Source: Cupriavidus pauculus (lineage in GTDB: Bacteria > Pseudomonadota > Gammaproteobacteria > Burkholderiales > Burkholderiaceae). Taken from it: DNA of 64,000 nt. The stretch covers positions 1,364,001 to 1,428,000 of the forward strand of contig NZ_CP033970.1 of the NCBI RefSeq assembly GCF_003854935.1. Reading direction: 5' to 3'. Positions 46,691 through 54,510 of this stretch are shown here, piece by piece; the first letter of the stretch is position 1; the number at the start of each line of letters is the position of its first letter. Position numbers and translations under genes: made by a program. The notes under the pieces were generated by a model that did not search any database, was not told the DNA's origin, and worked only from the letters and a program-made list of their open reading frames with translations.

Positions 46691-46728
46691 GGATCTGTTC
46701 TCGCAAAAGCCAGTACCGGCGACGGTGG

Positions 46729-46744
46729 AGCAAGGTTTGTGCCG
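46729..46744 (-). promoter_or_regulatory. Sigma-54 promoter of ParB-like copy 1
   Basis: Minus strand CGGCACAAACCTTGCT: GGCAC and TTGC both perfect, GG-N10-GC exact. Predicted start near 46718, leader about 28 nt. Back to back with the SDR promoter at 46852. Confidence 0.78.
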
Positions 46745-46796
46745 CCGTGCTTTCCGATGCGGCGCCGTGTGGCCGGTGCAATCCTTGCCAGCGCTT

Positions 46797-46807
46797 GTAA
46801 CGGTTAC
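46797..46807. promoter_or_regulatory. Perfect dyad GTAACGGTTAC between two divergent sigma-54 promoters
   Basis: GTAAC-G-GTTAC is a perfect palindrome of the GTA-N5-TAC form, placed about 53 bp from the left -24 element and about 45 bp from the right one. A single activator site here could serve both genes. Same half-site (TGTA) as the glg motifs. Confidence 0.5.
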
Positions 46808-46851
46808 GCATCGCCGTGGCAGCGGCTGCCGATGGTTGCCTGCGCGCGCCG

Positions 46852-46867
46852 CGGCACGGAATTTGCG
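46852..46867 (+). promoter_or_regulatory. Sigma-54 promoter of the SDR unit
   Basis: CGGCACGGAATTTGCG: GGCACG and TTGC perfect, GG-N10-GC exact. Predicted start near 46878, leader about 40 nt to the ATG at 46918. Likely drives the SDR, the YflT-like gene and ParB-like copy 2. Confidence 0.8.
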
Positions 46868-46917
46868 CGCCTTGCCGTATTGATCCATTCACCGCCAGAT
46901 CCTACGGAACGCACGCC

Positions 46918-47775
46918 ATGTCCACACCCGAGAAGCTCCCGCCCCAGCACCAGGACCGCCAGCCCGGCCTGGAAAGCGAAATGACGCCGAAGCCCGACAG
47001 CGGCGCCGACGACTACGTCGGCAGCGGCCGCCTGCAAGGCAGGGTGGCGCTGGTGACCGGCGGCGACAGTGGCATCGGCCGGGCCATCGCCGTGGCCTTC
47101 GCGCGCGAGGGGGCGGACGTTGCGTTTGCGTATCTCGACGAGCATGAGGATGCGAAGGAAACCCAGCGGCTGGTCGAGGACGCCGGCCAGCGGGCGCTGG
47201 CCATTGCCGGCGATATCGCCGATGTCCAGCACGCCGACAAGGTCGTGGCGGACACGCTCGCCAGGTTCGGCCGGCTGGACATCCTCGTGAACAATGCGGC
47301 AGAGCAGCATCCGCAGGAATCGTTGGAAGAGGTGACGCCCGACCAGGTTGAGCGGACGTTCCGCACCAACGTCTTTGCAATGTTCCACGTCACGCGCGCG
47401 GCGCTGCCGCACCTGGGCAAGGGGTCGACGATCCTGAACACGACGTCGGTCACCGCCTACCGTGGCAGCGCGCACCTGCTGGACTATTCGGCCACCAAGG
47501 GCGCCATCGTCGCGTTCACGCGCTCGCTGGCGCTGCAGGTGGTAAAGCGCGGTATCCGCGTGAACGGGGTGGCGCCGGGCCCGATCTGGACGCCGCTGAT
47601 TCCGTCGACGTTCAGCCCCGAGGAAGTGGCGGAATTCGGCAAGAAGACGCCGATGGAGCGCCCCGGCCAGCCGTTCGAGGTGGCGGCCGGCTACGTGTTC
47701 CTGGCGTCGGACGCCGCGAGCTATATCACCGGGCAGATCCTCCACATCAATGGTGGCGAGGTGGTGAACGCCTGA
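46918..47775 (+). CDS. Short-chain dehydrogenase/reductase of the YghA/general-stress type
   Basis: 285 residues from the ATG at 46918. The N-terminal 35 residues (PPQHQDRQPGLESEMTPKPD) are the extension seen in YghA/YdaD-type stress SDRs. Classic SDR core: ALVTGGDSGIGRAIAVAFARE cofactor loop, ILVNNAAEQHP, catalytic Ser in LNTTSVTAY, YSATKGAI (Tyr/Lys) and VAPGPIWTPL. Probably an NADP- or NAD-dependent aldehyde/ketone reductase; related genes are stress-induced. First gene of the SDR-YflT-ParB-like unit, behind a near-consensus sigma-54 promoter. Confidence 0.93.
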   Translation: MSTPEKLPPQHQDRQPGLESEMTPKPDSGADDYVGSGRLQGRVALVTGGDSGIGRAIAVAFAREGADVAFAYLDEHEDAKETQRLVEDAGQRALAIAGDIADVQHADKVVADTLARFGRLDILVNNAAEQHPQESLEEVTPDQVERTFRTNVFAMFHVTRAALPHLGKGSTILNTTSVTAYRGSAHLLDYSATKGAIVAFTRSLALQVVKRGIRVNGVAPGPIWTPLIPSTFSPEEVAEFGKKTPMERPGQPFEVAAGYVFLASDAASYITGQILHINGGEVVNA

Positions 47776-47811
47776 TGCCTCTGACCGCAGGATAAACAGG
47801 GAGAAACGATC

Positions 47812-48300
47812 ATGTCTTCGATAGTCGCCGGACGCTTTGCATCCATCCCCGAGGCCGAGCAGGCCGCCCAGAAGCTCTACGCGCGTGGCTTCTCGGTCTG
47901 GGACGTCTCGATCATGTCGGTGGACCCGGGCGGTGCCCGGCCGCCCGGCGTGCTGCTGGCCGCGCGTGCCAAGGGCGACCGCCGCGACGAAGTGCTGGAG
48001 GTGCTGCGCGAAGGCGGCGCCAGCGACTGCGAGCAGGCCAAGGGCACCTGGGAAGGCGGCCAGTGGACCGATTTCGACCCGAAGCGGGCGCCGTCGCTGA
48101 TCGGCGCGCCGGAAGGCGAGTACTGGCCGATGCCGGGTGGCAAGGGCAAGCCGTCGGGCGAGGCATCGCCGGACGCCACGCGCCCGGCCCACGCCGCGCC
48201 GGTGGCGCACGAGGCCGTGGCCGAGGACAGCACCGGCAACGAGGACCCTGGCAGCGAGCTTGAGCACTACGTGGACCGCCAGGTGGCCAGCAACAGCTAA
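47812..48300 (+). CDS. YflT-like protein without membrane segment (paralogue of 39776)
   Basis: 162 residues; GGGAGA seven bases before the ATG. The first 95 residues form one compact domain: SSIVAGRFASIPEAEQAAQK, WDVSIMSVDPGG, GVLLAARAKGDRRDEVLEVL and GQWTDFDPKRAP. These correspond block by block to the 39776 protein (STIIAGRFETFDRAETTASR ... GVLLAAHV ... GRWEDFDP), minus its glycine-zipper hairpin. The C-terminal 65 residues are disordered and end in an acidic stretch. Function unknown; stress association by neighbours and promoter. Confidence 0.8.
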   Translation: MSSIVAGRFASIPEAEQAAQKLYARGFSVWDVSIMSVDPGGARPPGVLLAARAKGDRRDEVLEVLREGGASDCEQAKGTWEGGQWTDFDPKRAPSLIGAPEGEYWPMPGGKGKPSGEASPDATRPAHAAPVAHEAVAEDSTGNEDPGSELEHYVDRQVASNS

Positions 48301-48311
48301 GGACATTGCCG

Positions 48312-49037
48312 ATGGCCACGGAAACGACCGCGGAACTGGATACGCTGCGCCCCACGCAGATCACGCTCGGCATGTACCAGGTGCACGAGAAAATGGACGT
48401 CTCGGCCCGGCCGCGCAGCCCGGCCGCGCAGAAGCGCTTTCTGGCCGAGCATCGCATCGAGACGGTGGTGGGGCCGGGCGGCGCGCTCTATATCGCCGAT
48501 CACCACCACTGGGCGCGCGCCTGGCTGGAACTGGGCTGGGAAGAGGCGCCGGTGCGCATCATCGCGGACCTGAGCCACCTGTCGCCGGGCAAGTTCTGGA
48601 AGCAGATGCGCGCGCTTGGGCACTTGAATCCATATGACGAGCACGGCCAGCACCTGACCGAGAAGGACCTGCCGGCCACGGTGATGAGCATGCGCGACGA
48701 CCCGTACCGCAGCCTCGCCGCGTTCACGCGCAATGCCGGGGCCTACCAGAAGCCTGGCAACGCCTATGGCGACTTCCGCTGGGCCGATTTCTTCCGGCGC
48801 TGCGTCGAGGAAGACATGCACAGCATCGCCGGCTTTGCGCGCGCGATGACCGTGGCGATTCCGCTGGCGCGCAGCGGCAAGGCGCGCCGGCTGCCGGGCT
48901 ATGTGGGGCCGGTGCGGTTTGAAGAGGAAGCCGGGAAGAAAGCGGGCGGGAAGAAGGCCGCCGGGAAGAAGTCGACGAAGAAGAAGCCGACGAAGAAGGC
49001 GTCCGCAGGGAAAGCGTCGAAGTCGTCCAAGGGCTAG
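48312..49037 (+). CDS. ParB-like nuclease-fold protein, copy 2, with Lys-rich tail
   Basis: 241 residues; AAGGA upstream. Residues 1-195 match copy 1: TLRPTQITLGMYQVHEKM, IADHHHWARAWLELG, LSHLSPGKFWKQMRAL, SMRDDPYRSLAAF and YGDFRWADFFRRC. From about 198 it ends in a histone-H1-like tail of AGKKAAGKKSTKKKPTKK-type repeats that copy 1 lacks. Such a tail binds DNA or polyanions non-specifically, suggesting this copy acts on the nucleoid. Last gene before a strong terminator hairpin. Confidence 0.82.
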   Translation: MATETTAELDTLRPTQITLGMYQVHEKMDVSARPRSPAAQKRFLAEHRIETVVGPGGALYIADHHHWARAWLELGWEEAPVRIIADLSHLSPGKFWKQMRALGHLNPYDEHGQHLTEKDLPATVMSMRDDPYRSLAAFTRNAGAYQKPGNAYGDFRWADFFRRCVEEDMHSIAGFARAMTVAIPLARSGKARRLPGYVGPVRFEEEAGKKAGGKKAAGKKSTKKKPTKKASAGKASKSSKG

Positions 49038-49051
49038 CCGGGCAGAAAGCA

Positions 49052-49081
49052 ACGGAGGGGCGGTTTTCACCGCCCCTCCGT
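49052..49081. terminator. Terminator hairpin after ParB-like copy 2
   Basis: ACGGAGGGGCGG and CCGCCCCTCCGT are perfect 12-bp arms around the loop TTTTCA, 14 bp after the stop. It separates the plus-strand SDR unit from the convergent DUF3008 gene and may serve both. Only a weak T-run follows. Confidence 0.75.
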
Positions 49082-49112
49082 CATTTGCCGCCCGCGCGGC
49101 AGGCCGCGCGCG

Positions 49113-49301
49113 TCAGCGCTTGGACTTGTGCGTGGGCTTGCCCTTCTGGCTGGTGCTGGCCATTTTCTTGAGCTCGCCTTCACTCATCGACTTGGCCATC
49201 GACTTCGATGCGCCCTTGAGCGAACTGGCCTTGCGCTCGCCGCGCTTGGCCGACAAGGCGGCGCCGGCCGCCATCTGCTGTGCCTTCGATTTGGCTGGCA
49301 T
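49113..49301 (-). CDS. DUF3008-family small basic protein
   Basis: 62 residues. The whole sequence follows the family pattern: MPAKSKAQQMAAGAALSAKR, SSLKGASKSMAKSMSEGEL and STSQKGKPTHKSKR. Very basic (Lys-rich), no membrane segment, probably nucleic-acid associated or disordered. AAGGAG eight bases before the ATG confirms the start. Lies 33 bp downstream of the DUF3309-like gene and is probably co-transcribed with it. Confidence 0.9.
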   Translation of the reverse strand: MPAKSKAQQMAAGAALSAKRGERKASSLKGASKSMAKSMSEGELKKMASTSQKGKPTHKSKR

Positions 49302-49334
49302 GGTCGATCTCCTTCGGTTCGTGAAACCCGGGCC

Positions 49335-49493
49335 TTATATGCGGCCCAACACAACCAGGAGCACGACGATGATGACGATCAGGCCCAGGCCGCCGGACGG
49401 TCCGTAGCCCCAGCCGGAGCTGTACGGCCACGTCGGCAGTGCGCCAATCAGCAGCAGGACGAGAATGATCAGAAGAATAGTACCGATACCCAT
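49335..49493 (-). CDS. DUF3309-like small membrane protein, 52 residues
   Basis: A short frame from ATG 49493 to TAA at 49335, with AAGGAG eight bases upstream. The protein starts MGIGTILLIILVLLLIGALP, then a Trp/Tyr/Ser/Gly link (TWPYSSGWGYGPSGG) and a second hydrophobic run (LGLIVIIVVLLVVLGRI): two membrane helices and almost nothing else. This is the pattern of the DUF3309 family of small inner-membrane proteins, often next to stress genes. Function unknown. A -24/-12 sequence lies about 55 bp upstream. Confidence 0.85.
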   Translation of the reverse strand: MGIGTILLIILVLLLIGALPTWPYSSGWGYGPSGGLGLIVIIVVLLVVLGRI

Positions 49494-49547
49494 GGTGCGC
49501 TCCTTTGTTGTGGTGCTGCAGCGCGGCAGACGGGTACTGTCGCGCTG

Positions 49548-49562
49548 GCTGTCCCTGTGCCT
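49548..49562 (-). promoter_or_regulatory. Probable sigma-54 promoter of the DUF3309-DUF3008 pair
   Basis: Minus strand AGGCACAGGGACAGC: GGCAC perfect at -24, GC at -12 with exact GG-N10-GC spacing, but the -12 box is CAGC rather than TTGC. Predicted start near 49537, leader about 44 nt, in line with the other sites. Confidence 0.55.
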
Positions 49563-49689
49563 TCAGGTTAGGACAGCACCACTCCGCGCTGAGGCGGTCT
49601 GGGGCTGAAATCAGTGTAGGAATCGGACGACTTCTGCTGGATTGGGACGCCGCCGCCGGCCGGAACCATGGCGGCGGCGCCCGCCGGCG

Positions 49690-50847
49690 TCACAGCGCGG
49701 CGCGGTAGATGGCGTGCGCGTCGGCCTGGGTCACTTCGCGCGGGTTGTTCACGAGCAGGCGGGTCTGGAGCATCGCATCGGCGGCCAGGCGGTCCAGGTC
49801 GGTCTCCTGCACGCCCACCTCGCGCAGCGTGCGCGGGATGCCGGTGGCTTCCACCAGCCCCTCGATATGGGCGATCAGCGCGGCGGACTTGGTTTCGTCG
49901 CTGCCCGTGGTGCCGGGCAGCACCACGTCGCAGAGCTCCCCGTAGCGCTTGCAGGCGGCCGGCGCGTTGAACTTCATCACGTGCGGCAGCACCAGCGCGT
50001 TGGACAGCCCGTGCGCGACGTGGAAGATGCCGCCGATGGGGTAAGCCAGCGCATGGACGGCCGCCACCGGCGCGTTGGCGAACGACTGCCCGGCGAACAT
50101 CGCGCCCAGCAGCATCGCCTCGCGCGCGGCGCGGTCCTGGCCGTTGTCGCAGGCGCGCATCAGGTTCTGCGACAGCAATTCCAGCGCGCGCACGGCCAGC
50201 ATGTCGGAGACGGGATTCTTCAGATGGGCGCTGGTGTAGGCCTCGATCGCATGGACCATCGCGTCGATGCCAGTGGCCGCCGTGGCGGCGCGGGGCAGGC
50301 CCAGCGTCAGCTCGGCGTCCAGGATGGCCAGGTCCGCGAAGAGCTGCGGCGCCACCACGCCCATCTTGGTGGTCTCGCCGGTCGTGACGATGGACACCGC
50401 GGTGACCTCGGAGCCGGTGCCGGCCGTGGTCGGCATCTGCACCAGCGGCAGCCGCGTGCCGGTGACCTTCTTCACGCCGTACATGTCCTTGATGGACTGC
50501 GAGGCCGGCAGCAGCACGGCAATCAGCTTGGCGACGTCCATCGACGAGCCACCGCCCAGGCCCAGCACCACCTCGGCATCGGCCTGGCGCGCGCGCTCGG
50601 TGGCTTCCAGCACGACGTGCTCGGGCGGGTCGGCCACCACGTCGTCGATCACGGTCACCTGCCAGTCGTGCTGGCGCAGGTCGTCCAGCGCCGGCGCCAG
50701 CAGGCCGCTGCGGGCCAGGAACCCGTCGGTCACGACGCACAGGCGCCGCGCCTGCGGGTACGACTCGCGCAGCAGCGCGCCCAGCCGGCGCGCCGCGCCA
50801 GCTTCGACGATGACCGTCGGCACGGTCTGGAAGCGGAAGGGGTTCAT
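49690..50847 (-). CDS. Iron-containing alcohol dehydrogenase
   Basis: 385 residues from the ATG at 50847 (AGGAG upstream). Type III ADH features: nucleotide site GLGGGSSMDVAKLIAVL, MPTTAGTGSEVTAVSIV, then the metal ligands in GIDAMVHAIEAYTS (Asp and His) and FHVAHGLSNALVLPHVMKFN (His). Likely oxidises a primary alcohol to an aldehyde with NAD(+). Downstream of a succinate-semialdehyde dehydrogenase gene, so 4-hydroxybutyrate dehydrogenase activity is attractive, but other omega-hydroxy acids or diols are possible. The 51-bp gap suggests one transcript, controlled by the divergent IclR protein. Confidence 0.93.
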   Translation of the reverse strand: MNPFRFQTVPTVIVEAGAARRLGALLRESYPQARRLCVVTDGFLARSGLLAPALDDLRQHDWQVTVIDDVVADPPEHVVLEATERARQADAEVVLGLGGGSSMDVAKLIAVLLPASQSIKDMYGVKKVTGTRLPLVQMPTTAGTGSEVTAVSIVTTGETTKMGVVAPQLFADLAILDAELTLGLPRAATAATGIDAMVHAIEAYTSAHLKNPVSDMLAVRALELLSQNLMRACDNGQDRAAREAMLLGAMFAGQSFANAPVAAVHALAYPIGGIFHVAHGLSNALVLPHVMKFNAPAACKRYGELCDVVLPGTTGSDETKSAALIAHIEGLVEATGIPRTLREVGVQETDLDRLAADAMLQTRLLVNNPREVTQADAHAIYRAAL

Positions 50848-50898
50848 GGGGTCTCCTGGATCTTGATTAAACCGTCGGCAGCGCAACCGTAATCGTCA

Positions 50899-52347
50899 TC
50901 AAACCTGCAGGCAAAGATACTTGATCTCCAGGTACTCCTCGATGCCGTGGCGGGAGCCCTCGCGGCCGATGCCGGACTGCTTGATGCCGCCGAACGGCGC
51001 CACCTCGTTGGAGATCAGGCCCGTGTTCAGGCCCACCATGCCGTATTCCAGCGCCTCGGCCGTGCGCCAGGCGCGGGCGATGTCGCGCGTGTACAGGTAG
51101 GCGGCCAGCCCGAATTCGGTGGCGTTGGCGGCGGCCACGGCGTCCTCGTCGCGGGTGAAGCGGAACAGCGGCGCCACCGGGCCGAAGATTTCCTCGCGTG
51201 CCACGCGCATCTCGGCCGTGGCGCCGGCCAGCACGGTCGGCGTGTAGAACGTGCCGCCGAGCTTGTGCTTGCCGCCGCCGGTCAGCACCCGGGCACCCTT
51301 CGACGTGGCGTCGTCCATCAGCGACGTGACCTTGTCGATGGCCTTGTCCTCGATCAGCGGGCCGATCACGACGCCGTCCTCCAGCCCGTTGCCCACGCGC
51401 AACTGGCTGGTGCGCTCGGCAAACTTGGCCGCGAAGGCGTCGTAGATGCCGTCCTGGATATAGAAGCGGTTGGCGCAGACGCAGGTCTGGCCGCCGTTGC
51501 GGTACTTGGCGGCGATGGCGCCTTCCACGGCGGCGTCCACGTCGGCATCGTCGAACACGATGAACGGCGCGTTGCCGCCCAGTTCCAGCGACAGCCGCTT
51601 GACCGTGGGCGCTGACTGGGCCATCAGGATGCGGCCCACCTCGGTCGATCCCGTGAACGACAGCTTGCGCACGATTGGGCTGCCCGTCAGCACGGCGCCA
51701 ATCGTCCTGGAATTGCCGGTCACCACCTGCAGCACGCCGGCCGGCACGCCCGCCCGATGGGCCAGCTCGGCCAGCGCAAAGGCCGACAGCGGCGTCAGTT
51801 CGGCGGGCTTGATGACGATGGCGCAACCGGCGGCCAGCGCCGGGGCCGCCTTGCGCGTGATCATCGCCGCCGGAAAATTCCACGGCGTGATAGCCGCGCA
51901 GACGCCCACCGGCTGGCGCAGCGTGACCAGGCGCTTGTCGGCGGCGGGGGACGCCAGCACCTCGCCGTCCACGCGCTTGGCTTCCTCGGCGAACCATTCG
52001 ATAAAGCTCGCGGCGTAGGCAATCTCGCCCTTGGACTCGGCCAGCGGCTTGCCCTGTTCGCGGGTCATCAGGTAGGCCAGGTCGTCGGTATTGGCAACCA
52101 TCAGGTCGAACCAGCGGCGCAGGATGGCGGCGCGGGCCTTGCCGGTCAGCGCGGCCCAGCCCTTCTGCGCCACCTCGGCGGCGGCCACGGCGCGCTCGGT
52201 CTCGGCGGCGCCCAGGTCCGCCACCCTGGCGATGACCTCGCCGGTGGCCGGGTCGGTCACGTCGAACGTCGCGCCGGAATCGGCGCCTTGCCACTGGCCG
52301 TCCACATAAGCGAGTTGGCGGAAGAGCGAAGGATCCTTCAGTTGCAT
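50899..52347 (-). CDS. gabD: NAD(P)-dependent succinate-semialdehyde dehydrogenase-type aldehyde dehydrogenase
   Basis: 482 residues from the ATG at 52347; a GTG eight codons upstream is less likely. GabD-type signatures: ITPWNFPAAMITRKAAPALA, FTGSTEVGRILM, general base Glu in RLSLELGGNAPF, and NGGQTCVCANRFY with catalytic C289 and the second cysteine C291 that forms a redox switch in E. coli GabD. Oxidises succinic semialdehyde to succinate. With the iron ADH it forms a two-step alcohol-to-acid route, for example 4-hydroxybutyrate to succinate. Confidence 0.9.
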   Translation of the reverse strand: MQLKDPSLFRQLAYVDGQWQGADSGATFDVTDPATGEVIARVADLGAAETERAVAAAEVAQKGWAALTGKARAAILRRWFDLMVANTDDLAYLMTREQGKPLAESKGEIAYAASFIEWFAEEAKRVDGEVLASPAADKRLVTLRQPVGVCAAITPWNFPAAMITRKAAPALAAGCAIVIKPAELTPLSAFALAELAHRAGVPAGVLQVVTGNSRTIGAVLTGSPIVRKLSFTGSTEVGRILMAQSAPTVKRLSLELGGNAPFIVFDDADVDAAVEGAIAAKYRNGGQTCVCANRFYIQDGIYDAFAAKFAERTSQLRVGNGLEDGVVIGPLIEDKAIDKVTSLMDDATSKGARVLTGGGKHKLGGTFYTPTVLAGATAEMRVAREEIFGPVAPLFRFTRDEDAVAAANATEFGLAAYLYTRDIARAWRTAEALEYGMVGLNTGLISNEVAPFGGIKQSGIGREGSRHGIEEYLEIKYLCLQV

Positions 52348-52406
52348 GGCGAATTTCCCCGAGAGAGTCACGGCGTCGGCGCAGCCTCACGTCAGACTTG
52401 CCGGCG

Positions 52407-52420
52407 TTCAATAGATTGAA
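52407..52420. promoter_or_regulatory. TTCAAT-AG-ATTGAA dyad, candidate IclR operator
   Basis: A 6-bp-arm inverted repeat in the 94-bp space between the divergent aldehyde dehydrogenase and IclR genes, 22 bp before the IclR start. AT-rich against its surroundings and typical in form of IclR sites. Confidence 0.6.
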
Positions 52421-52441
52421 CTATATTCCGTATGTCGAACG

Positions 52442-53320
52442 ATGCTCGATCATACGCCCATGCCGGGCAGACCGCCAGCATCGCCATCCGTTCCAGTCCT
52501 GCCGTCTCCAATGCCCAAATCCGCCTATACCCCGCCTGCCGACCTGACGCCCGACAGCCGGCCGACCTCGCCGGCCGTGGTCCGGGCCGTGCAGGTGCTC
52601 GATGCCATCGCCGCGTCGGCCACCCCGCTCACGCTGGCGGACCTGACGCGCCTGACCGGCGCACCCAAGAGTTCGCTGCACGGCATGTGCGACACGCTGG
52701 CGCAGCTTCAACTGCTCAAGCGCCTGCCGAGCGGCGCGATGGCGCTGGGCCCGCACGTGATGGGCTGGGTCAACGCCTTCCTGGCGCAGACCCAGATCAC
52801 CGAGGAATTCCGCGCGCTCTGGTCCCAGACCGATGCCTTCCACGACGCCACGGTCACGCTGTCCACGCTGGAAGGGGCCGAAGTGGTCTACCTGGCCTGC
52901 CAGAACGGCGACCGGCCGCTGGGCGTGACGTTCCGCATCGGCATGCGGCTGCCCGCGCCGTACACGGCCACCGGCAAGGCGATGCTAAGCACGCTGCCGT
53001 CCGCCGACGTGCGGCGCCTGTTCGCCGATGGCCTGCCGGCGCCGCTGACGCGAGCCAGCGTGGGCAGCGCGGCGGCACTGGCCACCGAGCTGGAGCAGGT
53101 GCGCGCGGCCGGCTATTCGATCGACAACGGCCAGATGCGCGAAGGCATGACCTGCTTCGGCGCGCCCGTGTTCGACGCGCAGCAGACGCGGGCCGCCGGT
53201 GCCATCGCGGTCAGCTACCTGAGCAGCGAGATAGACGCCGCCACCGGCGAACGTATCGGCCGGCAGGTGCGCGCGCTGGCCGACCAGCTTTCGGCCCGGC
53301 TGGGCGCGGCGCCGCGCTGA
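52442..53320 (+). CDS. IclR-family transcriptional regulator
   Basis: 292 residues from ATG 52442; an ATG at 52511 (MPKSAYTPP) would remove 23 unconserved residues and cannot be excluded. N-terminal winged helix (about 45-105; RAVQVLDAIAASATPLTLAD, then TGAPKSSLHGMCDTLAQLQL) and C-terminal GAF-like effector domain (about 120-285; FRIGMRLPAPYTATGKAML, YSIDNGQMREGMTCFGAPVF). Divergent from the SSADH/iron-ADH unit with a dyad between them, so the likely regulator of that unit. Confidence 0.92.
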   Translation: MLDHTPMPGRPPASPSVPVLPSPMPKSAYTPPADLTPDSRPTSPAVVRAVQVLDAIAASATPLTLADLTRLTGAPKSSLHGMCDTLAQLQLLKRLPSGAMALGPHVMGWVNAFLAQTQITEEFRALWSQTDAFHDATVTLSTLEGAEVVYLACQNGDRPLGVTFRIGMRLPAPYTATGKAMLSTLPSADVRRLFADGLPAPLTRASVGSAAALATELEQVRAAGYSIDNGQMREGMTCFGAPVFDAQQTRAAGAIAVSYLSSEIDAATGERIGRQVRALADQLSARLGAAPR

Positions 53321-53338
53321 GCCGGCCCGGCGGCCGGC
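53321..53338. other. GC hairpin directly after the IclR stop
   Basis: GCCGGCC-CGGC-GGCCGGC, a perfect 7-bp stem with a four-base loop starting right after the stop codon. No U-run follows, so it may be a weak or factor-dependent terminator. Confidence 0.35.
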
Positions 53339-53419
53339 CCGTCCGCCCGCTGTCGGATTTGCGCACGGTCAAAGGCGCGATCTCGTCAAATCGCTAGCAT
53401 CCGGGGGTTCCCCTTCCCG

Positions 53420-54457
53420 ATGCATCACGCGATGACACAATCCCCGGGCGCGATCCGCCGCCCTCAACTGGTAGCGCCGGCCGGGTCGCTGGCGGCGCTG
53501 CGCATGGCGCTGCAGCATGGCGCCGACGCCGTCTACCTGGGCCTGCGCGATGCCACCAACGCGCGCAATTTCGGCGGCCTGAACTTCAGCGAGGACGATA
53601 TCCGCACCGGCGTGGCCGAAGCGCACGCGCGCGGCGCCGAGGTGCTGTTCGCCATCAACACCTTCGCCCAGATGGGCCACGTGGAGCGCTGGCACCATGC
53701 CGTGGACGCCGCCGCCGCGCTGGGCGCGGATGCCGTGATCATGGCCGACGCCGGGCTCATCGCCTACGCCGCGCAGCGGCACCCGTCGCTGCGCATCCAC
53801 CTGTCGGTGCAGGGCTCCGCCACCCATGCCGATGCCATCGAGCTGATGCGCCAGCAGTTCGGCATCCGGCGCGTGGTGCTGCCGCGCGTGCTGTCGGTGC
53901 CGCAGATCGCCCGGCTGGCGCGCCAGACCGACGTGGAGCTGGAGGTATTCGGCTTCGGCAGCCTGTGCGTGATGGCCGAAGGGCGCTGCCTGCTGTCGTC
54001 CTACGCCACGGGCGACTCGCCCAACAACAAGGGCGTCTGCTCGCCGGCCCACGCGGTGCGCTGGGACGAGCGCGACGGCACCATGCAGGCGCGGCTGTCC
54101 GGCATCCTGATCGACAGCTACGCGCCCGGCGAACCGGCCGGCTATCCCACGCTGTGCAAGGGCCGGTTCACGGTGGAAGGCGAGCGCGGCTACGTGCTGG
54201 AGGAGCCTACCAGCCTGAACGCGGTGTCGCTGCTGCCGTCGCTGATCGACATCGGCATCGCGGCGATCAAGATCGAAGGCCGCCAGCGCAGCCCGCGCTA
54301 TGTGGCCGACGTGGTGGGCGTGCTGCGCGCTGCCATCGACGATGCCTGCCGCGACCCCCGGCGCTTCGTGCCGCGCCAGGACTGGCAGGCCACGCTGGGC
54401 CGCCATGCCGAGGGCGACCAGGTCACGCAGGGCGCCTACGACCGTCCGTGGCGATAG
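53420..54457 (+). CDS. ubiU: O2-independent ubiquinone hydroxylation protein UbiU (peptidase U32 family)
   Basis: 345 residues; ATG 53420 or 53432. Peptidase U32 fold: LVAPAGSLAALRMALQHGAD and YLGLRDATNARNFGGLNFS. The four [4Fe-4S] cysteines are C183, C190, C207 and C246, with spacings of 7, 17 and 39, identical to E. coli UbiU. With UbiV and UbiT it hydroxylates the ubiquinone ring without oxygen, using prephenate, so the cell can make ubiquinone in anaerobiosis. First gene of ubiUVT. No strong ribosome site is visible. Confidence 0.96.
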   Translation: MHHAMTQSPGAIRRPQLVAPAGSLAALRMALQHGADAVYLGLRDATNARNFGGLNFSEDDIRTGVAEAHARGAEVLFAINTFAQMGHVERWHHAVDAAAALGADAVIMADAGLIAYAAQRHPSLRIHLSVQGSATHADAIELMRQQFGIRRVVLPRVLSVPQIARLARQTDVELEVFGFGSLCVMAEGRCLLSSYATGDSPNNKGVCSPAHAVRWDERDGTMQARLSGILIDSYAPGEPAGYPTLCKGRFTVEGERGYVLEEPTSLNAVSLLPSLIDIGIAAIKIEGRQRSPRYVADVVGVLRAAIDDACRDPRRFVPRQDWQATLGRHAEGDQVTQGAYDRPWR

Positions 54458-54510
54458 CCCGATCCCGCTTCCCGAATCCCCCCACGCTGCACCTTCCGCC
54501 CACATCCACC

